From: Thioalkalivibrio sp.
GTDB lineage: Bacteria > Pseudomonadota > Gammaproteobacteria > Ectothiorhodospirales > Ectothiorhodospiraceae
NCBI GenBank assembly: GCA_003555285.1
Contig: PWGH01000069.1
Coordinates: 1-10,423, forward strand
Length of the DNA: 10,423 nucleotides
Direction: 5' to 3'
Shown here: positions 1 through 5,427 of the stretch, one piece after another
Layout of the letters: the number at the start of each line of letters is the position of its first letter
How positions within the stretch are numbered: position 1 is the stretch's first letter
Notes under the pieces: model-generated
Seen by the model: the letters and a program-made list of their open reading frames with translations, nothing else
Database searches by the model: none
What the model was told of the DNA's origin: nothing
Made by a program: the position numbers and the translations under genes

Positions 1-1182
1 GGGCTCGAGGTCACCCTGGTCGACGCCGCCGATCGGCCCGCGCAGGGCGCCAGTGCGGCCAACGGCGGGATGCTGCACGCCAGCCATGCCGAGCCCTGGA
101 ACGCCCCGGGGGTGGCCGGGGAGCTGCTGCGTCACCTCGGGCGCAACGACTCCCCGCTGCTGCTGCGCCCGCGCGCGTTCCCGGCCATCATCCCCTGGGG
201 CATCGAGTTTCTCTGGAACAGCCGCCGGGAGCGTTTTGAGCGCAACACCCTCCTCAATGCGCAACTCGCCGAGTACTCGCTGCGCCAGTTACGGGCCTTG
301 CAACAGGCGCAGCCGCTCGATTTCGGCTTCGTCAACGACGGCATCCTGAAGCTGTTCCAGGACCCGCTCAGCCTCGCGAAGAACCGGGCCGCCAGCCGGG
401 CGATGGCAGACGTCGGCGTGCACTTCGAGGAATGGGACGTCGAACGCACCGTCGCCGAGGAACCGGCGCTGGCCCCGATTCGCGATCGCCTGTGCGGTGC
501 GCTGTTCTTTCCCGCCGATGCCACCGGCGATGCCGCCGCCTTCACCCGGGAGCTGGCGGCGGCGGCCCAGCGCGCCGGCGTGCGCTGGCGGCCGAACACC
601 CGCGTCACCGGGTGGCGCTGGTTCAAGGAGCGCCTGAACGGTGTGGAGACCAGCGCCGGCCCGATGGCCGCCGATGCGGTGGTGCTGGCCAACGGCTTCG
701 CCGCGACGGCGCTGCTGCGCCTGCTGGGCCTGCGCCTGCCGGTGGCGCCGGTCAAGGGCTATTCCCTGACGATCGACCTGCCGGACGACCGGCGCCCGCG
801 GCTGCCGCTGATCGACGACGCCAACAAGGTGGTGCTGACCCCGATGGGCACACGCCTGCGCCTGGCCGGCACCGCCGAATTCACCGGCAGCCACGGCGCG
901 TTGAACCCGCGCCGCGCGGCCAATGTCCTGGCCCAATGCCGGCGCACGCTGCCGACCCTGCCGGAAACCTTCGATGCGGCGACGATGGAACCGTGGAGCG
1001 GCCTGCGCCCGATGAGTGCCCGCGGCACGCCCATCCTCGGCCCGACCGCCATCCCCGGCCTGTACCTGAACACCGGCGCCGGCCACCTCGGCTGGACCCT
1101 CGCCTGCGGCGCCGCAAGCCTGGTACGCGACAGCATCCTCGCCACCCCCCCCGCGCTGCCCCTCGAGCCCTTCGCGCTGTAA
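1..1182 (+). CDS. D-amino-acid dehydrogenase-like FAD oxidoreductase (DadA family), 5' end missing
   Basis: The reading frame is open from base 1 to the TAA at 1180-1182, giving 393 visible residues. The family oxidatively deaminates D-amino acids at the inner membrane with FAD and feeds electrons to the respiratory chain. The first visible residues, GLEVTLVDAADRP, match the second strand of the Rossmann FAD-binding fold. Only about 20 residues, including the GxGxxG loop, should therefore lie upstream, and the internal ATG at 70 is not the start. The C-terminal block GLRPMSARGTPILGPT (from about visible residue 334) followed by YLNTGAGHLGWTLACG is the classic DadA-type FAD-contact signature. 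The expected total of about 415 residues fits the family. The gene is convergent with the sensor kinase, and no alanine racemase or other catabolic partner is in view. The true substrate could be another amino acid or an imino acid, because related DAO enzymes share these motifs. Confidence 0.88.
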   Translation, partial: GLEVTLVDAADRPAQGASAANGGMLHASHAEPWNAPGVAGELLRHLGRNDSPLLLRPRAFPAIIPWGIEFLWNSRRERFERNTLLNAQLAEYSLRQLRALQQAQPLDFGFVNDGILKLFQDPLSLAKNRAASRAMADVGVHFEEWDVERTVAEEPALAPIRDRLCGALFFPADATGDAAAFTRELAAAAQRAGVRWRPNTRVTGWRWFKERLNGVETSAGPMAADAVVLANGFAATALLRLLGLRLPVAPVKGYSLTIDLPDDRRPRLPLIDDANKVVLTPMGTRLRLAGTAEFTGSHGALNPRRAANVLAQCRRTLPTLPETFDAATMEPWSGLRPMSARGTPILGPTAIPGLYLNTGAGHLGWTLACGAASLVRDSILATPPALPLEPFAL

Positions 1183-1234
1183 ACGCCCACACCCTAGGCC
1201 CGCGCCGTTCAAAGGGCGCCGTGAGCGCGGCAGG
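1183..1234. other. Short convergent intergenic gap without a clear terminator
   Basis: These 52 bases separate the ends of two convergent genes. A modest inverted repeat is visible (GCGCC at 1202-1206 with GGCGC at 1215-1219), but no T tract follows it on either strand. I cannot call an intrinsic terminator here. Confidence 0.4.
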
Positions 1235-2668
1235 TCAGGAGCCGGGGAAGCTCATGCGGATGCGGGCGCCGCCCAGATCGGGGGCCTGCTCGATGTTCAG
1301 GTCGCCGCCGTGGTCGCAGACCAGGCTGTGCACGATGTGCAGGCCCAATCCCTGCCCGCCGGGCCGGGTATCGCGGCGGGTCCCCCGCCGCAGCACCGCG
1401 GCACGATCCGCGGCCGGGATCCCCAAGCCGTCGTCGTCGATGCACAGCACCAGTTGCCGCTCCTGGCAGCTCAGCTGCACATGAACCCGCGAACGGGCGT
1501 GGCGCAAGGCATTGTCCAGCACGTTACCCAGCAACTCGAACAGGGCGCCCGATTCGATGCGCAGACTGCAGTCGGCCTGCAGCGCCGTATCCAGACGCAC
1601 GCCCTGCTGGTCCGCCAGCCGACGCAACGCCGCACACGTGCGCTCGATGACCGGCGCCAGCACCACCGGCGGCTGGAACGGGGACGGACCCAGGCGCTGC
1701 GCCTGGTTCAACTCGTGCTGGATCAGCTCCTGCATGCGCTCGACCTGCAGCAACAACTCCCGCTGGTCCATCGCGCCGTCCCGCCACCGGCGCTCAAACT
1801 CTCGCCCCTCAGATGCCGGACTCTCCATCGGCATAAGTCCCGGTGCCTGAACCGCGCGCTTCGGGTTCTCGGATCCCGGGCGCTCCGGCACGGCCTCGCC
1901 CAGGCCCAGGCGGAGCACCGACAGCGGAGTCTTCAGGCTGTGAGCCAGGTCGGCCAACGCATTCTGCTGGCGTTCCAGGCGTTCCCGCTCGTATTCCAGC
2001 AGGGCATTGATGCTGTCGGTCAGGGTCTGGATCTCGCCCGGATAGGGGCCGCCGAGCCGACGGTTCTCGCCCAGCCGCAGCGCCTCCAGATCGGCACGGA
2101 CGCGGCGCAACGGCCGCAGGCCCCACAGCCCGAGCGCCAGCGCCTGGCCGCCGATGAGCAGGATCGTCAACAACCCCAGCGCCACCCACAGGGTACGCCG
2201 GTTGCGTTCCAACTGGGCCTCGTAGGCCGTTCGCTCCTCGAGCACCTGGAAGGTCAGGGGAACGGTCTGCTCCGGCAACTCCCACTGCACCGTAATGCTG
2301 CGCTCGAAGAATTGATGGTGACGCCAATGCCCCCCGAGCGCGGTGCCCAGCACCGACGGCGATCGCCACAGAGGCACCCCGTCGGCATCCAGGATCCGCG
2401 CGTACAGGCCGCCACCCGGCACGACCAGCCGCGCCTCCGGGAGCGTCTCCGGCAACTCGACGTGCTGCGGACCGATCACCTCCACGATGCCCATCAGCAA
2501 CAGCAACTGTGCATCGAGACGGGTCTCGACCGCATCCTGGGCATTTTCGCGAAAGGCGCGCTCCAGCAGCGTGGCCGTGAGCAGGAAAAACACCGCGATC
2601 ACCGCCGCCGCCACCAGGCTGATACGCAGCGTCAGACTCATTCCCGGCAACCGGCTCAAAGCAGCCAC
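1235..2668 (-). CDS. PhoQ-like two-component sensor histidine kinase
   Basis: A 477-residue membrane kinase that should phosphorylate the regulator encoded just upstream. Order: TM1 at about 13-34, a periplasmic sensor of about 120 residues, TM2 at about 160-183, then a HAMP-like linker. The H-box DLAHSLKTPLSVL has the phospho-acceptor His243, and its AHSLKTPL form is typical of PhoQ-type kinases. The N-box is GNVLDNALRH (Asn382, Asn386), the G1 box DDDGLGIP (about 411-418) and the G2 box GGQGLGL (about 438-443). The family role is sensing envelope cues such as divalent cations or antimicrobial peptides; the actual ligand here is unknown. About 40 extra residues (roughly 260-300, rich in Pro, Gly and Glu) sit between the two dimerisation helices. 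The start is GTG at 2668, preceded by GGTGGGA. An internal ATG at 2641 would also keep TM1. The gene follows the regulator after 76 bases on the same strand. Confidence 0.93.
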   Translation of the reverse strand: MAALSRLPGMSLTLRISLVAAAVIAVFFLLTATLLERAFRENAQDAVETRLDAQLLLLMGIVEVIGPQHVELPETLPEARLVVPGGGLYARILDADGVPLWRSPSVLGTALGGHWRHHQFFERSITVQWELPEQTVPLTFQVLEERTAYEAQLERNRRTLWVALGLLTILLIGGQALALGLWGLRPLRRVRADLEALRLGENRRLGGPYPGEIQTLTDSINALLEYERERLERQQNALADLAHSLKTPLSVLRLGLGEAVPERPGSENPKRAVQAPGLMPMESPASEGREFERRWRDGAMDQRELLLQVERMQELIQHELNQAQRLGPSPFQPPVVLAPVIERTCAALRRLADQQGVRLDTALQADCSLRIESGALFELLGNVLDNALRHARSRVHVQLSCQERQLVLCIDDDGLGIPAADRAAVLRRGTRRDTRPGGQGLGLHIVHSLVCDHGGDLNIEQAPDLGGARIRMSFPGS

Positions 2669-2744
2669 TGGGTCCCACCGGGGTGTCGAGCCCAGGCGGA
2701 GCGTCGGACGATGGCCGATCGGAACGAGGGCATCCCCAGCCGGT

Positions 2745-3449
2745 TCATGGGCTGCGACCGCTGACCTCGGCGGGTTCCAGCGTGAAGCGGTAGCCGCGCC
2801 CGCGCAGCGTCTCGATAACCCCCAGCGTGCCCTCCGGGTCCAGCTTGCGGCGCAGACGCCCGATCAGCACCTCGATCACATTGCTCTCGCGATCGACATC
2901 GTGTTCGTAGAGATAATCGGCAAGCGCATTCTTGCTCAACGGCCGACCCGCCTGGCGCACCAGTTGCAGCAGCAAGCGGTATTCAAAGGTGGTGAGGGTA
3001 ACCACTTCGCCGTTCAGGAATACGGCGTCGCTCGCGGTATCGACCACCACCGGCCCGAAGTCCAGCCGCTCCTGCCCCTTTTGCAGGCTGCGGCGCACCA
3101 GGGCCCGCAACCGCGCCTGCAGTTCCTCGATATGGAAGGGCTTGGTCAGGTAGTCATCGGCACCCGCCTCCAGCCCCCCCACCTTGTCCTGCCAGCGGTC
3201 GCGCGCGGTCAGGATCAGGATCGGCAGCCGCGGATTCACCATCCGGGCCCGGCGGATCACCTCCAGCCCGTCCAGCCCGGGCAGCCCGAGATCGACGATG
3301 GCGATGTCGCAGGCGTATTCGGTGAGCAAATACAGGCCGGTCTTGCCGTCGGCCGCCACGTCCACGCGCCAGCCGGAGGCCTGCAAGGACTCCGCGATCT
3401 GGCCGCGCAGGCCGTCATCGTCCTCGACCAGGGCCACGCGCAGGTTCAT
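2745..3449 (-). CDS. PhoP/OmpR-family response regulator
   Basis: A 234-residue cytoplasmic DNA-binding regulator. The N-terminal receiver domain has the acidic cluster EDDD at 9-12, phospho-acceptor Asp53 in IVDLGLPGLDG, the switch Thr81 and Lys103 in LTKPF. The C-terminal winged helix (about 135-228) carries the OmpR-type block NVIEVLIGRLRRKL followed by IETLRGRGYRFTL. The length is standard for the family. The ATG overlaps the TGA of the PepSY gene as ATGA (3446-3449), so translation of the two is coupled. The kinase follows downstream, and kinase type, regulator type and order all match a PhoP/PhoQ-like pair. By analogy with relatives it would bind tandem half-sites and probably control its own operon, and a candidate site lies at 3841-3856. 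The specific PhoP identity rests on resemblance, so no symbol is given. Confidence 0.95.
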   Translation of the reverse strand: MNLRVALVEDDDGLRGQIAESLQASGWRVDVAADGKTGLYLLTEYACDIAIVDLGLPGLDGLEVIRRARMVNPRLPILILTARDRWQDKVGGLEAGADDYLTKPFHIEELQARLRALVRRSLQKGQERLDFGPVVVDTASDAVFLNGEVVTLTTFEYRLLLQLVRQAGRPLSKNALADYLYEHDVDRESNVIEVLIGRLRRKLDPEGTLGVIETLRGRGYRFTLEPAEVSGRSP

Positions 3450-3733
3450 GGCCGCACGTGCTCGGCGGCCGGAATCTCGAAGGTGCGTACCTGCTGGCCC
3501 TCGGTGAGCCAGCGGATCACATAGACCGCTCCACCATTGCGCGGCTCCACCCGCGCGGACAGCAGACGCCCGTCATGCGCATCCTCAACCTGGCGGACCG
3601 CCTCCTCGAGGCTACCCGGCGCCTGCGCCGCGACCCCGGCCGTCGGTACCGCAACGGCCAACAGCGCCACCAGGCCGGCCACCACGCAGCCGCGTCGAAG
3701 GCCGCTCCAGGTCTTGTTCCAGTCCACGCCCAT
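3446..3733 (-). CDS. Small secreted PepSY-domain protein
   Basis: A 95-residue protein with a Sec signal peptide: positively charged residues up to about 15, a hydrophobic core at about 17-34, and likely cleavage after VAA (34-36). The mature part of about 59 residues resembles a single PepSY unit: SLEEAVRQVEDAHDGRLLSARVE, then AVYVIRWLTEGQQVRTFEIPA, the usual helix followed by a hairpin of strands. PepSY domains are thought to inhibit proteases or sense envelope state in the periplasm. Small PepSY proteins are often encoded with PhoPQ- or BqsRS-like systems, which is the arrangement here. The ATG at 3733-3731 is chosen because GGTGGAG ends 8 bases upstream and the signal peptide begins directly. 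The open frame continues upstream without a start supported by these signals. The stop overlaps the regulator start (ATGA). It is probably an accessory sensor or modulator of the kinase; that function is inference. Confidence 0.85.
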   Translation of the reverse strand: MGVDWNKTWSGLRRGCVVAGLVALLAVAVPTAGVAAQAPGSLEEAVRQVEDAHDGRLLSARVEPRNGGAVYVIRWLTEGQQVRTFEIPAAEHVRP

Positions 3734-3755
3734 GCTCCGATCTCCACCGTCTGCG

Positions 3756-3769
3756 CCCCCCTTCGGGGG
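3756..3769 (-). promoter_or_regulatory. C/G hairpin in the 5' leader of the PepSY operon
   Basis: A run of C at 3756-3761 pairs with GGGGG at 3765-3769, leaving a three-base loop, or a TTCG tetraloop when read on the plus strand. On the minus strand it lies about 23 bases before the PepSY start codon. It could form a stable stem in the leader. No antiterminator partner or T tract is seen on the minus strand, so its role is open. Confidence 0.4.
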
Positions 3770-3821
3770 TTCTTCCGAACCGGTCACCCGCCCGCGGCGA
3801 ATGCACCCGAAGGGACCGCGT

Positions 3822-3856
3822 ATTACACTAGGACTACAGCCTGAACCCGGTCTGAA
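3822..3856 (-). promoter_or_regulatory. Candidate promoter with tandem TTCAG regulator site for the PepSY-regulator-kinase operon
   Basis: Reading the minus strand, two exact TTCAG half-sites (complements of CTGAA at 3852-3856 and 3841-3845) are separated by 6 bases, an 11-base period. A TGTAAT hexamer (complement of 3822-3827, five of six matches to the -10 consensus) follows 13 bases after the second half-site. There is no TTGACA-like -35, and the second half-site sits about where one should be. This is the arrangement of activator-dependent promoters of OmpR-family regulators such as PmrA or BqsR, which use 5-6-5 tandem boxes. The match is by eye. The divergent DUF2288 gene shares this region, and on the plus strand TACACT (3824-3829) could be its weak -10. 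Confidence 0.45.
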
Positions 3857-3874
3857 GAAGACGACCCGACCGCG

Positions 3875-4219
3875 ATGAAACCCATACTTCGCCACCATAC
3901 AACGCCGGACGCACAAATGCCCGACCTGAACCGCGAATGCGGGGAACTGGCCTGGTCGGCACTGCTGCCGCATTTCGCGCGTGGGGCGGTGATCCGGGTG
4001 GCACCCGAACTCGACCTGATCGACGTGGCACACCGCTTCGGAAACAACGACACGGCACAGGTTCAGGCGTGGTTGGAAACCGCCGCCGTCAGCCGGGCCA
4101 CCGACGACGATGCCCGGCGCTGGAACCGGGTCAAGCCCGTGTTTCGAGCCATCGTCATGGCGCCCTGGGTTTTGGTCCAGGAACGCGCCATCACCAACCA
4201 AGGACTACACGCATGCTAA
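3875..4219 (+). CDS. DUF2288 family protein
   Basis: A conserved protein of unknown function, 114 residues from the ATG at 3875. The family signature is visible across about 22-103: ELAWSALLPHFARGAVIRV, then ELDLIDVAHRF, AQVQAWLETAAVSR, and the ending FRAIVMAPWVLVQE, which is characteristic of DUF2288. It is predicted to be soluble and cytoplasmic, with no signal or membrane segment. The first 17 residues look unlike family members, so the internal ATG at 3917 (Met15, just before the conserved part) may be the real start. Neither start has a good ribosome binding site. The gene is divergent from the PepSY operon, and its end overlaps the next gene by 7 bases, so the two are surely co-transcribed. 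Family function is unknown, and I infer none. Confidence 0.85.
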   Translation: MKPILRHHTTPDAQMPDLNRECGELAWSALLPHFARGAVIRVAPELDLIDVAHRFGNNDTAQVQAWLETAAVSRATDDDARRWNRVKPVFRAIVMAPWVLVQERAITNQGLHAC

Positions 4220-4602
4220 ACATCAACCCCGATACCGTGCTTTGGGTCATCCGGGCCACGCGCGAATTCCACGCCAAGGAGGAAGTGGTCTTCCCGGACG
4301 ATTCGATGGAAGGCAACGACAGCGATTGGGCGATGCAGATGCTCGCCGACCACGGCAGCGACCTGACCCTGCAGGAGCTCCGGGTGGCGCTGCACAACAT
4401 GGAACCGGTGCAGCAGGCCGAGCTGTTGGCGATGAAGTGGCTGGGGCGCGGCGATTACACGCCCGAGGAATGGGAAGAAGCCAAGCGCGAAGCCATCGAC
4501 AACTGGTCGCCCGAGATCATGGACCGGCTGATCGCCACCCCGCTGATCTCCGAATACCTGCTCGAGGCCCTCGACCTGCTGGGCATCGAACACGAAGAAT
4601 AG
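4213..4602 (+). CDS. DUF3775 family protein
   Basis: A 129-residue acidic soluble protein. The ATG at 4213 overlaps the end of the DUF2288 gene in another frame. AAGGA at 4200-4204 lies 8 bases upstream and fixes the start. Features that resemble DUF3775: VLWVIRATREFHAKE near the N-terminus, LQELRVALHNMEPVQQAELLAMKWLGRGDY in the centre (about 53-82, with the conserved WLGRGD), and LIATPLISEYLLEALDLLGI near the end (about 106-124). Members are small proteins of unknown role, mostly in proteobacteria. The tail is strongly acidic (EHEE). No catalytic motif, signal peptide or membrane helix is visible. The overlap with the DUF2288 gene suggests the two products are made together, but no shared function is known to me. 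Confidence 0.82.
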   Translation: MLNINPDTVLWVIRATREFHAKEEVVFPDDSMEGNDSDWAMQMLADHGSDLTLQELRVALHNMEPVQQAELLAMKWLGRGDYTPEEWEEAKREAIDNWSPEIMDRLIATPLISEYLLEALDLLGIEHEE

Positions 4603-4701
4603 CGCGCCCTGCCCGTACGGAACCTCAGCGCCTTCTAGCCGGACCGGCGCCAGCGGCCGAGATCGGCTCGAACCAAAGCCCGTGCCTGCAGGCTGCGGCG
4701 A

Positions 4702-4872
4702 TTACCCGGGCAGGCCCGGTAAACTACGCTAACCCTGGAAATCCCGATACCCAGGGTCTACTCTCCCCTGTTGGGGGTAGTTGAGGCGAACCCCGTCTGA
4801 TCCTTCTCTCAGGGGGTGCCAACGGGCATGGGTCAAGATCGGACGGGCCTATTGCGCAATCCACCCTCAACT
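4702..4872 (+). other. Cluster of nested inverted repeats, possible structured RNA or complex operator
   Basis: Several exact pairings lie in series. TTACC-C-GGG (4702-4710) pairs with CCC-GGTAA (4715-4722) around a CAGG loop. ACCCTGG (4732-4738) pairs with CCAGGGT (4751-4757), loop 12. CCCC (4765-4768) pairs with GGGG (4773-4776). ACCCC-gt-CTGA (4790-4800) pairs with TCAG-GGGGT (4809-4817), nine pairs with a two-base bulge. AGTTGAGG (4779-4786) pairs with CCTCAACT (4865-4872), which would enclose the last hairpin. I do not recognise a known riboswitch or small RNA family. The strand is uncertain because the pairings work on both. There is no clear T-rich terminator at the right edge. It could be a structured transcript, a set of protein-binding sites or decayed repeat sequence. 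Confidence 0.35.
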
Positions 4873-4901
4873 TGGCAGTTACAGACGTGAGCGATTGTAA
4901 C
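4872..4901 (+). promoter_or_regulatory. Candidate sigma70-type promoter of fccAB with upstream palindrome
   Basis: TTGGCA at 4872-4877 (five of six to TTGACA) and TGTAAC at 4896-4901 (four of six to TATAAT) are spaced 18 bases apart. If used, transcription would start near 4908 and give a leader of about 195 bases. A perfect ten-base palindrome, ATTGCGCAAT, lies at 4851-4860, 11 bases before the -35, a suitable place for a regulator. This is the best pair I could find by eye in the non-coding stretch; the -10 is weak. Confidence 0.35.
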
Positions 4902-4996
4902 GGGCACGTGCAACCACTGCTGCGCGCGCTCCAGGCTCATGCGGTTCACGCAACGGGGGCAAGGCCCATCCCCCGATGCGACCCCTACCGGGCACG

Positions 4997-5057
4997 TACC
5001 CGAGACCGAAAGATCGAGATCGGGTAACCAAGAAAAAGGCAGCAGACGAAAGCTGCC
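4997..5057 (+). promoter_or_regulatory. Two hairpins in the fccA 5' leader
   Basis: TACCCGA (4997-5003) pairs perfectly with TCGGGTA (5020-5026) across 16 bases, and GGCAGC (5038-5043) pairs perfectly with GCTGCC (5052-5057) across an eight-base loop. A purine-rich A tract (AGAAAAAGG, 5031-5039) joins them. The fccA ribosome binding site at 5086-5092 stays unpaired by these stems. They may stabilise the 5' end or mediate control, but no known riboswitch consensus is recognised. Confidence 0.5.
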
Positions 5058-5102
5058 ACGACCACCAAGAGTTCACACCTCAGACGGAGGAGCCCACATC
5101 CT

Positions 5103-5408
5103 ATGAAACGTTTTCGCACTCTCGCCGCGACCATCGCGGTCTCCATGGCCGGATTGGTCTTGGCACCGCAGGCGGTGGCCGAGGTTGACCGGGGGCAATT
5201 GCTCACCACTTCCTGCTTCTCCTGCCACAGCATCGACGGCACCGGTAGCATGCCCGGACTGGTCGGCTACCCGCGCGATCTGATGATCTCGCAGATGCAG
5301 GCCTTCAAGGACGATTCGCGTCCCGGCACGATCATGAACCGACATGCCAAGGGCTACTCGGATGAAGAGATCGTCCTGATCGCCGATCACTTCGCGACCT
5401 ACGAATAA
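5103..5408 (+). CDS. fccA: Flavocytochrome c sulfide dehydrogenase, monoheme cytochrome subunit
   Basis: A 101-residue periplasmic cytochrome c that takes electrons from the flavin subunit during sulfide oxidation and hands them to a soluble acceptor. A Sec signal peptide covers residues 1-26, with cleavage after AVA. The single heme motif is C38-F-S-C41-H42, and Met78 in GTIMNRHAKGYSDEEI is the likely distal ligand. MPGLVGYP and the GYSDEEI...ADHFA tail match FccA proteins. The mature chain of about 75 residues is the short monoheme form. The Allochromatium vinosum subunit has two hemes and about twice the length; monoheme versions are known from green sulfur bacteria and other sulfur oxidisers. 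Start: ATG with GGAGGAG at 5086-5092, ten bases upstream. fccB follows after 19 bases, so the pair is an operon, and the flavin subunit next door settles the identification. Confidence 0.94.
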   Translation: MKRFRTLAATIAVSMAGLVLAPQAVAEVDRGQLLTTSCFSCHSIDGTGSMPGLVGYPRDLMISQMQAFKDDSRPGTIMNRHAKGYSDEEIVLIADHFATYE

Positions 5409-5427
5409 GGCAGGGGAGCCAATAGCC

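Larger units (their letters stand above)
4603..5102. other. 500-base non-coding region upstream of fccAB, rich in inverted repeats
   Basis: I find no supported coding sequence here on either strand: the open frames are short, lack ribosome binding sites and encode low-complexity Arg/Pro-rich peptides. The base composition is less GC-rich than the genes, with T- and A-containing patches. The stretch holds a cluster of hairpin-forming repeats (4702-4872), a ten-base palindrome (4851-4860), a candidate promoter (4872-4901) and two leader hairpins (4997-5057); each is listed separately. Just after the DUF3775 gene there are GC-rich short repeats (4636-4667, for example GCCG/CGGC around a GAGAT core) but no T tract, so no clear intrinsic terminator ends that operon. 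Confidence 0.75.

Noticed and set aside
1200..1230. Possible terminator between the DadA-like gene and the kinase
   Set aside because: Only short GC-rich inverted repeats with no T tract on either strand.
1310..2764. A 484-residue open frame on the plus strand opposite the sensor kinase
   Set aside because: The product is Gln/Arg/His-rich with no recognisable domain, while the minus strand encodes a complete kinase with all its boxes. It is a by-product of GC-rich coding on the other strand.
3734..4201. N-terminal extension of the PepSY frame to 251 residues
   Set aside because: The extension overlaps the DUF2288 gene on the opposite strand and would bury the signal peptide. The ATG at 3733 has a good ribosome binding site and begins the signal peptide.
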